A stretch of DNA of 64,000 bases from Echria macrotheca (lineage: Eukaryota; Ascomycota; Sordariomycetes; Sordariales; Schizotheciaceae). The notes below the pieces were generated by a model. It saw only the letters and a list, made by a program, of their open reading frames with translations. It did not search any database and was not told the origin of the DNA. The stretch lies in assembly GCA_030411725.1 (NCBI GenBank), contig MU839835.1:1488001-1552000 (forward strand), read 5' to 3'. The position numbers and the translations under genes are program-made. This document shows, in pieces, positions 10,818 to 20,009 of this stretch (the first letter of the stretch is position 1; each line of letters starts with the position of its first letter).

Positions 10818-11520
10818 TGTTTTCAGGGTCTATTTCTCGAGGCTAGGTGCTTTGCGACTTGAAGTTCGAGATCGAGGAAGGGTTATCGCAGAGGCATATC
10901 CGTGCGCATGATGGGAGCCAGGATTCACTCGATTTTTCGTATGTAGGACTTGTCGTCGGGGTTTTGCTGGATGTGTTGGCGCTGGCGTTGGTCGACTTTT
11001 GGGTCACCGGCCTCGGTGGTTGGGTTGACGGTCTGTTTGGACGGGGCGGGAAAACAAATGCAAAGTCGCTGTGGGGTGGTGTTTGCGTGCTGCTGCGGCT
11101 TGGCTTGAGTGGTTCTTCCTGTGCTGCGGTGACGGGCGGGGACCTGCAGGGACCACTCTTCCTCCCAAATGACGGATACGAGACACTATCCCAGACTGCA
11201 AAAATAAAAGATAAAAGTATCTGATGCTCGGATCCGGCTATACCTCATTAAACGTGGTTCTTTTTCAGTTCTCATGAAAGAAGTACGGGGTATTTACATC
11301 TGTCTTTGGAGCTCTGGTGTAAGTCCCGGCCCACCTGCACGCCAGCTGCATCCTCCCGAAGAAACTTCCGCTGCAGATGTCCCATGCTTGTGCCACCACA
11401 ACTCCCGCCTCCAAGATCTACGTAATGTACCTGGGTATACTATCATACATCCTTCCTTTACAGAATACACTCTTTTACATGTCCAATACACTTATCGTCA
11501 CATAACCACTCCATGTAGGC
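10818..11520. other. Intergenic: promoter of Cys-rich gene and 3' region of MRM1-like gene
   Basis: Both flanking genes are on the - strand. Short open frames here have no recognisable content. No supported gene. Confidence 0.6.
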
Positions 11521-13194
11521 CTAAAACAACGCCACATCGGCCTTCCCAGAAACCTCCTCCCCCTTAGACCTCCTCTCCCGTAGGAAAGCGTGGCAGAGCA
11601 TACCCCCGGCTACGCTGACATTTAGAGAATCCAAAACCTCGCTGTCCAGCCGGTTCGGAACATACACCTCAACGTCAGTATATCTCAGCACAGTCCGGCT
11701 CAACCCGTGGCCCTCGCTGCCGAGAACGAGAATGCAAGGCTTCTCCGTGAGCGGATCTGCTTCCGCCAGCTGGTCAATGTCCATCTGCCGCCGTCTGCTC
11801 TCTTTCTCAGCCGCAGCTGGATGGGCCGCGTACACTTCCCAGCCCGCCTCGCGGGACCGGTCGAGGAATGTATCGACCTTGTCGACCGAGAACAGCGTCA
11901 TGTACTCGGCCGCTCCCGCCGCGGCTTTGCCGGCGACGGCTGAAATGGGCGCCGAGCCGCGGGCCGTGAAGGCGACGGCCGTGGCACCGAGAAAACTGGC
12001 CGACCGGATGATGGCTCCCAGATTTTGGGGGTCCTCGACGCCGTCCAAGAGCACAATCAGCGGCTTGTGTGGGCCCCTGGGTGCCTTTACGAATGACACG
12101 TCGCCCGTGATTTCCTTCTCCTCTGCTGACTGGTGTCCCACGCTGACGGTAAAGCCCTTGTTTGTCGGGTCCTCCGAGAGAGCTCCCAGGTGGTTGACAG
12201 GCAGAACGGGCAACGGAGAGGCTTCCAGAAAGCAGTTGTTGTGCGGACGACCCCGGGTGCAGGCGCATAGCTTCTCGAGTTCTTCGCGTCCTCCCATGTC
12301 CACTTCGATCACCGGGACATCTCTCGCGGCCGCGAGCCGCCTTATTTGCTGAATATCGACGTCATTCGGCTGCTTCCTCTCGGGAATGTAGAGGTACAGC
12401 TTATACACCTTTCGACGTCCGCTTCGCAAGGCGGCCTCGACGGAAGTCCGGCCGTAGAGAAACTGCGACGAAGCCGTGGAGTAGGCGATGAACTGGCGAC
12501 GGTATGGGGACCGTGGGCGCTGTGATCTAGGCTCTGACCCGGACTCTGCTCTAGGTTTTGACCGGGGCTGTGATCTAGGCTCTGACCTGAACTCTGATCT
12601 AGGTCTTGGTCGGGGCTCTGATCCAAGCCTTGATCCGGACCGTGGTCTAGGTTCTGACCCAGACTCTGATTTCGGTTCTGACTTGAACTCTGACCTAGGC
12701 TGTGACCTTGGCTGCCATCTAGGCTCTGACCAAGAATTAGCTTGGGCCTTTTCTTCGAGTTGGCGATGCGGCTGGATCTTCTGGCTGAAAATATCGCCAT
12801 CCTTTAGTGCTTCCGGGACCTGTCCTGTCTTGACTTGGTAGACCAGGCTCTTCTTTCCAAAGCTAGACTCTGGATCGAAGAAACGAGCCCTCCGCGACAA
12901 CGGCTTCACGTCAGAAGGCCGGGCTCTGACATCCTTCTTTCCTCTGAGAAGTTTCCAGCCTCTTGACTCTTTAGCTTCCGCTCGTGCCTGTTGTCTCTCT
13001 TTATACGACAGCCGTGGTGTGTCGTCTTTCCCACTTAGCGTGTCGTCTCTGGTACGTCTCGGGATTCTGGTATCTGTCCTTTGAGACCGACGGATTCCGT
13101 TGTGTATTCCTGAGAGCGAGGCGACTCCCCTGCTGGATATTGGTGTTGGGAATGCCAGGAGCGTCTTTGCTCGACAGAGAAATGAGAGTGTCAT
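11521..13194 (-). CDS. mrm1: Mitochondrial rRNA 2'-O-ribose methyltransferase, MRM1-like (SpoU family)
   Basis: MRM1 methylates a ribose in the large mitochondrial rRNA using AdoMet. One uninterrupted frame of 557 residues fits. The N-terminus is rich in Arg, Ser and hydrophobic residues, as in a mitochondrial presequence. The RNA-binding substrate domain starts at FLYGRTSVEAALRSG (about residue 235), as in TrmH/SpoU enzymes. The three SpoU motifs follow: LLDGVEDPQNLGAIIRSA (about 385), LGSEGHGLSR (about 485) and SLNVSVAGGMLCHAFL (about 520), which form the AdoMet-binding trefoil knot. Between presequence and catalytic part (about residues 150-225) lies a tandemly repeated SEPRSQPR-like low-complexity insert coded by 12520-12740. 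The insert makes the protein longer than yeast Mrm1 (412 residues, from memory). Confidence 0.9.
   Translation of the reverse strand: MTLSFLCRAKTLLAFPTPISSRGVASLSGIHNGIRRSQRTDTRIPRRTRDDTLSGKDDTPRLSYKERQQARAEAKESRGWKLLRGKKDVRARPSDVKPLSRRARFFDPESSFGKKSLVYQVKTGQVPEALKDGDIFSQKIQPHRQLEEKAQANSWSEPRWQPRSQPRSEFKSEPKSESGSEPRPRSGSRLGSEPRPRPRSEFRSEPRSQPRSKPRAESGSEPRSQRPRSPYRRQFIAYSTASSQFLYGRTSVEAALRSGRRKVYKLYLYIPERKQPNDVDIQQIRRLAAARDVPVIEVDMGGREELEKLCACTRGRPHNNCFLEASPLPVLPVNHLGALSEDPTNKGFTVSVGHQSAEEKEITGDVSFVKAPRGPHKPLIVLLDGVEDPQNLGAIIRSASFLGATAVAFTARGSAPISAVAGKAAAGAAEYMTLFSVDKVDTFLDRSREAGWEVYAAHPAAAEKESRRRQMDIDQLAEADPLTEKPCILVLGSEGHGLSRTVLRYTDVEVYVPNRLDSEVLDSLNVSVAGGMLCHAFLRERRSKGEEVSGKADVALF
12520..12740. 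repeat. In-frame minisatellite coding Arg-Ser-Glu-Pro repeats
   Basis: Imperfect 6-, 12- and 18-base units related to CTCTGATCTAGG repeat about fifteen times within the MRM1-like gene. On the coding strand they give runs of SEPRS, SQPRS and SGSEP. All copies keep the frame. Confidence 0.85.
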
Positions 13195-13721
13195 CTCACT
13201 GCTATTTGATGACCTGTTAGACAGTGTCCACTTTCATCACAATCGCGGCCTCAATGCCAAATAAAACGAATGCGATAAAAGGCAAAGGAAGGGACGTTCT
13301 GCAAACAAACGCGTTTTCTCTAGCGCTGGCAAGTGCACCTGTCAAGGTCCCTGAACTTTTCCTCACTAGCGCTCCGATAACGAAGCTTATCGTGATATCC
13401 TGGCACTGCAACTGCAACTGGCCAATAGGCGTGCTGCCAGCCTGCCATCCGCAACCCCGCAGAGGAACCTCTTTAACTCCAAAACCCCTTGTGAAGAGGA
13501 CGCGTTTCTCCAGTCGCGTCTTCGGAGCCTCGATAACCACCATATCCCAGCCAGCGGTCCGGTCTCACGGCACACGCAGTGCCGCACTCCTGTAACTCTG
13601 GAGCCATTTGTATAGTGAGTCTGTGTGTTTTACTCTGTGGCACGCGCTGTGCTGACTCCGGCGCAATTGACTCAGACTCGGTCTGCCTCTGCACCTGGCA
13701 GTTGCCGTTGCGACCGCCAAC
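13195..13721. other. Intergenic: divergent promoter between MRM1-like gene and acidic ORF
   Basis: Short bidirectional region with no supported gene. The bases before 13722 contain pyrimidine-rich leader-like sequence. Confidence 0.55.
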
Positions 13722-14586
13722 ATGGCGGGCCCCAAAGGCCTCCCAAGTTCGGACGACGAGCTAGTGCACAACGCCTTTGAGGAGCCTGTTCGCTATGAGT
13801 TTCAGTCTTACCTCTCCGACGACGCTGAGAGCGCCGATAACGTCGACGACGACGCCCTCGAGACTGCACCCGACCAAAACGGTTCCCATCACAGCTCCAA
13901 CCACGGCGCAAAGGGCATGGATTCAGAGTCACACGTCTGGGAGGGCCAGGAAGATGACGGGATGGAGGAGGATGCTTTGCCCGTGACGAGCCACACCAAT
14001 GGCACCACCAATGGCATCCACGTCGGAGACTCGGGGTCTGAGTACGACATCGCCATGGACGAGACGATAAACGGCGTTGAGACCGACTCACCGTCGGATT
14101 ATGCGGGGAAGGGCACTAGACCGGTTGACATAGAGGTTGTGCTGGACTGGATAGACCCCGAGGAGAGAGACGAGTATGAGGCTGTGGATGTCGATGACGA
14201 GCCTGTTTCCAAAGTCACCTCTTATTCGCCCAGACGACTCCGGAAACGAAAAAGGGTAAGAACCATTTACTCCGACCGTTGTCTTATTCGATGCTTTTTT
14301 TCAGTTGGGTTTGGTCGAGATTGTGTCGGCTCGAGTGGGCTATTCACTGGAAACGCAATCCTTGCAAGCCTTTCCAGGTCTTTCGTGCGAGAAGTCCAGA
14401 CGAAAGAACACGGTAATTCCTAGCATGGGCAGCCTTTCGTCCGGTTACCTGCGTGGATCTGTTCAGCAAAGTGGCTGGCTCGATACCCAGCGGATTGGAC
14501 TTTGGTTGCTCCGAAACGGGACTGTTTTGTTCCCCCTTTTCGTTATCCAACACAAGGAAACCCGTCCCCAAACCAAGTGGTATTAA
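13722..14586 (+). CDS. Acidic protein of unknown function, possibly 5' exons of the remodeller gene
   Basis: Not recognised. The first exon, 13722-14255, codes 178 residues that are very acidic (SYLSDDAESADNVDDDALE and similar). It then has a more structured segment (VDIEVVLDWIDPEERDEYEAV) and a basic end, RRLRKRKR. A good intron (gtaaga to ttttttcag, 14256-14304) joins it in phase to 14305 onwards, open to a stop at 14584-14586. The second exon has weaker coding character, and a possible donor at 14413 could cut it short. Two readings remain: a separate small acidic nuclear protein, or the N-terminal exons of the PHD/SNF2 remodeller that begins downstream on the same strand. The acidic and basic composition suits a chromatin protein. 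The joining exon could not be found, so the two are kept apart. Confidence 0.5.
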
Positions 14587-15163
14587 TCTTCGCACGACAG
14601 AAGTCACAGTGGCTGGTTATCAAAAGTAGCCGCATTGTCTTTCTACGCGTTGGTTAGAAGTAGGGTTTATTATGTCTCTTTAATGTGTTGTTGTGCCCCT
14701 TTCTTGGTCGGCTTGGTGCCGGGGTGTGACCGGCGGGTGCTCCGGCGGATGCTCCGGCGGATGCTCCGGCGGTCACCACCACGCCGACGACATCACCGCC
14801 AGGCATGCGGCTGGTGATGCGCGGCTAGTAAGCTTGCGGCCCTGTATTTACCTGCCCCACGAAAAAAATTCAGCAAGCCCAACTCTTTCCACCATCACCA
14901 AAATATCGAGGCTCGACAAACCCAAGTCGAAAACCTCAACGGTACTTCCCTGAGCGACATCGAGATATCAAGCTCCTGTGCACTCAGAGAATCGTCTCAT
15001 TTTGTTTCAAGTTTTCTTTTGCTCTGCCTCTCATTTTGACGAGCCCAACTCAGGTTCTGTCTGGTAGACACCACGGTTGCTACCTGACGAGCCTGGTCTG
15101 GTGCCTGTCCTGGTTTGACGCGCCTCCAACCTCGATCAGTACCAGTTCCTGGCGCTCATCGCA
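14587..15163. other. Intergenic or intronic stretch before the remodeller gene
   Basis: Contains a 12-base tandem repeat at 14739-14772 and otherwise leader-like pyrimidine-rich sequence. If the remodeller starts at 15164 this is its promoter and 5' leader; if the acidic ORF upstream belongs to the same gene, it would be intron. Confidence 0.5.
14739..14772. repeat. Tandem 12-mer GCTCCGGCGGAT, nearly three copies
   Basis: Three consecutive copies of a GC-rich 12-base unit, the last incomplete, upstream of the remodeller start. Confidence 0.85.
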
Positions 15164-18100
15164 ATGGTATGCTTCCCGTCCTGTGCTCCCGTCTTGAAGC
15201 CAAGACGACAAGATGCCTTCGGGTCTGGTTTGCGTTGCTGTTTGGTTTCTGGTTGCGGCCGCAGCTTCACTGACGCGCAATCCGGAGCGCAACCCTCGCG
15301 TTGCTACCCCTATCTGTTTTGCTTTCTCCAGCATTTTGCTCTCGTTACGGTTCTATTGTCGTCACTCCCAGCTAATACGACCGCAGACGTCCTACGACGA
15401 AACGCTCTATGCCCAGATTAACGACCTGGATATGGCGGGCACCAAGAAGCGGCGACGCAAGGACGACGACGCCGACTTTGACGGCGAACTCGACCTCTCC
15501 GACGCGGCTGAGGAAGAGGCGCCCGAGCAGGAAGTGTCTACCTTGTACGACTGGGATTATGGCCCTCGCCCCCGCTTACCACGGACGAATAAGGATATCG
15601 GTTCGTACTCTAAAAGCTCCCGGACGAGCCGCAGTAGCTCTCGCCTCCCATCTGCGGATGTGGAAATCATGTCTAATGGCTCTGGGCGTGGCCATCGATC
15701 CCTTCGGCTGCGGACGCAAAAGTCGCGCACTGGTCTAACGCAATTCTCAGGTCTGGAGGAGAAAGATGAGCTCCAGGATTCGGATGGCGACGAGAATGAT
15801 TTCATCCCAATCCAGTCCGACATCGCCCAAGCAAAGCGAGGCCGGCCTAGGTTATCGGCCAAAGGAAGACGCTTGTCTGGAAGAGCTACAGGACCCCAGG
15901 TCGAAGCCGATGCTCGTCGCTCTTCTCGCGCGAACAAGTACTCCAAGACCATGACCGACGCTGCTTTGGATGATGACGAAATTTTCTATGTCGACGAGGA
16001 GAAGGCACCGGTGGTACGCAAGACAGTCGCCAGCGTGCGAGAAGTCTTCCCCCAGTCAGCCCCTGCAGACTTCATCAAGGCGCATCGCAAGGTCTGCGAC
16101 ACGTGCAATCACCAAGACAACCCGAACAAGGGGCCATTGGTCTATTGTCAGGGCTGCTCGGTATCCCAGCACAAGGGATGCTTGGGCACACGGAGTGTCC
16201 GAGAGCAGCGGGTGACCAAGGTGGGCGACGACTTCTTCGTCCTGCAGTGCAAGTTTTGCCTGCGATACGCGGCGAAGAGGGACGAGCGCGCACCACACTG
16301 GGACACCTGTCAAGGGTGCCACGAGAAGGGTCCATCCTGCGCACCGTTTTCCGAGAAGAAGACACCAAAGGAAGAGGAGGCGCTCCGGAAGGAGAATGAC
16401 GGAGTCGACCCCATCACCAAAGTTGACCCCAGCCTCATCAACAACGCGGCCAACGTTCTGTTCCGCTGCACCCGGTGCCACCGCGCATGGCACGACAACC
16501 ATCTGCCGCCGCATGGTGACCATAATCCCGCGGGCGACGAGGTGGAGCCCGGCGACGCGGCCGTCCGCGGATATCGGGACACTTGGCAATGCAATGAGTG
16601 CCGGGAGTTCCAGGAGCCGCTGAAGATCGATAAGATCGTCGCGTGGAGACCCCGGGTGGCCAGCACATACAAGAAGGGCCAGAACATCGACGAGTTTGGC
16701 GAGGACGACGTCGAGTACCTCGTCAAGTGGGTGAACAAGTCGTACAACCACTGCGTCTGGGTCCCTGGCGGTTGGGTCTTTGGGGTCGCCTCTCCCTTGA
16801 TGCGCAAGAAATTCTACGAGAAGGCCATTGGCGCGACCAAGGACGAGGAGGACGAGTTCGAGGGCGGTGCTTTTGATGATGCCGCGCTGAAGTGGACCGA
16901 GAAGGAAGCTATCCACGAGTCCTGGATCACGCCCGAGATTATCCTGAATGTCAAGGTGCCACCCCTCAGCCGAGACGCGGCCGTCCGATACAAGCGCATG
17001 ACGCGCGATGAGAAGTTCGAGCATGATCTGTACCAGGTCCTCCGCGTCACCGAGATTTATGTGAAGTTTGAGGGTCTGAGCTACGAGGACGCCGTTTGGG
17101 ATACGCCCCCGGATGCCTCGTCTGGACGGCTCTGGGAGGCATTCGAGGCCGCCTACCGCGAGTACCTGAACGGAAAGCACTTCCAGAACGACAGCTGGAA
17201 GAATATGAAGGAGCGCTTGGATGAGTTCCGCACCAAGGATTTTAGCACCCAAATCCAAGCCAAGAAGCAGCCCGCTGGACTCCGACCCGGCTGTCAGCTG
17301 ATGGACTACCAGCTCGACGGTCTCAACTGGATGCTCTACAAATTCCGGCACAACGAGAACGTCATTCTCGCCGACGAGATGGGTCTCGGCAAGACCATCC
17401 AGGTGGTCGCTCTGCTTACCAGCCTCATCCTGGAGAATCCCCGCATCTTCCCTTTTCTCATCGTCGTGCCGAACGCCACGTGCGCGAACTGGCGTCGCGA
17501 GATCAAGAAATGGGCGCCGGAACTCCGGGTCGTGGCCTACTACGGCGGCTCAGCTTCTCAAAACCTCGCCTGGACGTACGAGCTCTTTCCCGCAGGGACA
17601 AGCAATCTCACAGCCCACGTGGTTATCATGTCTTATGAGTCTGTGAAGAATGCTGCCAATCTTCGTGTTAAGTGGGCGGGGCTCATCGTTGACGAGGCCC
17701 AGGCGCTCAAGAACGACAGCAGCGCCCGGTACAAGGCTCTGACGACACTCCAGGTGCCCTTCAAGCTCCTCTTGACAGGCACGCCCCTGCAAAACAACAA
17801 GCGGGAGCTCTTTAGTCTGTTGCATTTCATCGACCCTACCAAGGATCCCGATGAGCTCGACAAGAGGTTCGAGAAGATCGACAACGATAATCTCAGCGAG
17901 CTTCATGATATTATCCGGCCGTACTTCTTGCGCCGCACCAAGGCAGGCGTGCTGAAGGATTTACCGCCCATGGCCCAGATCATCGTCCCGGTCAGCATGT
18001 CAACGCTGCAGGAGCGCCTGTGCCGGTCTATACTTGATCGGAGTCCTGAGCTCATAAAATCGCTCTTTTCGCGCAACAAAATGAAGATCACAGAACGCAC

Positions 18101-20009
18101 TTCGCTGAACAACATAGTCATGCAGCTCCGCAAGTGTCTCTGCCACCCGTTCATCTATAGTCGGGCGATTGAAGACCTCAACGTCAGCCCCGAGGCGGCG
18201 TTTCGTAACCTGGTCCAGGCATCGTCCAAGCTCGTGCTCCTAGAGATCATGCTGCCCAAACTTCAGGAACGTGGGCATCGAGTGTTGATATTCAGCCAGC
18301 TTCTCGAGGAAATGACTATTCTCGAGGATTTCCTCAATGGCCTGGGTTTCAAGTATGAGCGCTTGGACGGATCGCACTCGAGCTTGGAGAAACAGAAGCG
18401 CATCGACGCCTTCAACGCACCCAACTCGAAGCTCTTTGCGATGCTGTTGTCTACCCGCGCCGGCGGTGTCGGCATCAACCTGGCAACGGCCGACACAGTC
18501 ATTATTCTGGACCCGGACTGGAATCCGCATCAAGATATCCAGGCCATTTCTCGAGCTCACCGTTTTGGTCAAAAGAAGAAAGTCTTGTGCTTCCAGATCA
18601 TGACCGTTGACTCGGTGGAGGAGAGAATGATACAGATCGGTCGCGAGAAGATGGCCCTCGATCATCTGCTCGTCTCCACCATGGATGAAAAGGAAGCCGA
18701 TAGTCGGAAGGATCTCGTGTCCGTCCTGAAGCACAGTGCCGCTGCGCTTTACAACAAGGATCCGAAGAAGGCGGCCATTTCCTACGATGCCGATGCAATT
18801 GACAAGCTCCTTGACCGCTCAGCTATCGAAGAGACCAAACAGAACGGTGAAAAGTCAACCGAGTCCGTCTTCTCGTCCGCCCGCATCTGGGCCCAAGATG
18901 GCGAGCTGGCCGATGATATCGAGACAGAAGACCGAGAGGTGACTCCTGATGTGTGGAATGACATTCTGAAACAGCGCGAAGAGGAAGCCCGTAAGGAAGC
19001 CGAGAAGCATATGGAGATTCTCGGCCGAGGCGGCCGACGCCGTAACGTAAGTGCACGCGATGCTGAGGTGTAGCCCAGCTAACAGTTATCAGAATGCCAC
19101 CTACACCACGGTGAAGCTCGATTTCGACGAAGGCCAAGAGGTTCCTCATGACAGTGAGGAGTCTGCTGACGATGATTTTGTGGGCGAAGGCCAAGGGAGT
19201 GATGGTGAGAGCACTGACGGGGAAAAGTCCCGAGCTTCGGGAGGAGGTAAGTCCCGATCTCTTAGGCCTTCTCAGCGGTCTTCGCGGCGTGCTTCCGAGA
19301 CGGCATCGAGCGTCCGCAGCAGCACCCCAAGAACACCGCGGAAGCGGGCAAGTCAGACAGCAGCCCCAAGAACAAGTGGCTCACGCCGGTCAACTCAGAA
19401 GACGAAGTTGCCGATCTCACAGCCGGCACAACGAAACCGGCCCACGCGAATCATCTTAAAGACGGCAGCGCAGCCAAACCCGAACCTCGACGAAACCCAC
19501 AACCCGCCCAACCCGTTCCTCGACGCGCAGCCCAACCCGATCCTCAGCGCACAGCCCAGCCCATTCCTCAACGCGGAGTCCAGCCCGGTGGCTCGCAGCC
19601 CCCACAGCGGATCACTCCCGTCCCTCCCCCTCTTCAACCCCCTCAACGATCTAGCCAGCCCGGCTGGTCCGTCCCCGGCTCCTCAGGCCCCAAGCCAGCA
19701 GCCGCCAAAGCGCCAGCTGTCGCAGGATCAGGAGCAGGACCTGGCGCCGCCGCCGCTCAAGCGCAAAAGAAGCAAGCTGAACTAATGAAGCACATGATGG
19801 CCAACGAGCCGTGCATCGTGTGCGGGTTCCTGCACCCGGTGACGTGGGACTGTCCCGAGATGAGCATCGAGAGTCGAGTGAGACTGGCGCTCGACAAGCT
19901 CAGGACGACGCCGGCCAAAGATCCCCAGCGGGTTTCGCTGCAGAAGGCGTGGCTTACGGGAAAACTGGCGCAGCTTCGCACTCGGCAGTCGGGCGGCTAT
20001 GTTGGCTAG
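15164..20009 (+). CDS. PHD-finger/chromodomain SNF2 chromatin remodeller (Mit1/CHD3-like)
   Basis: A nucleosome-remodelling ATPase of the type that in fission yeast (Mit1, SHREC complex) acts in heterochromatin silencing. Proposed exons are 15164-15166 (the ATG alone), 15387-19046, 19093-19204 and 19276-20009, giving about 1503 residues. In order it has a basic/acidic N-terminus (AGTKKRRRKDDD). Zinc-finger clusters of PHD type follow at about 235-400 (VCDTCNHQ, VYCQGCS, LFRCTRCHRAWH, WQCNECREF). A chromodomain-like block (VEYLVKWVNKSYNHCVWVP) lies at about 443. The SNF2 ATPase has DEMGLGKT (about 665), DEAQ (about 770) and GTPLQNNKRELFSLLHFID. Helicase-C (about 965-1090) carries LLSTRAGGVGINLA and RAHRFGQ. 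The C-terminal end in the proposed frame carries a CCHC-like knuckle (CIVCGFLHPVTWDC). The start and the C-terminal splice are inferred; the ATPase core is certain. The alternative C-terminus without the last intron stops at 19785. Confidence 0.9.

Noticed and set aside
16056..17351. 431-codon frame antisense to the remodeller
   Set aside because: It mirrors the conserved PHD/chromodomain coding strand and has no family content of its own.
19093..19785. Direct-frame C-terminus of the remodeller ending at 19785
   Set aside because: Kept only as an alternative: its first part has poorer codon use and it loses the zinc knuckle that the other frame provides.
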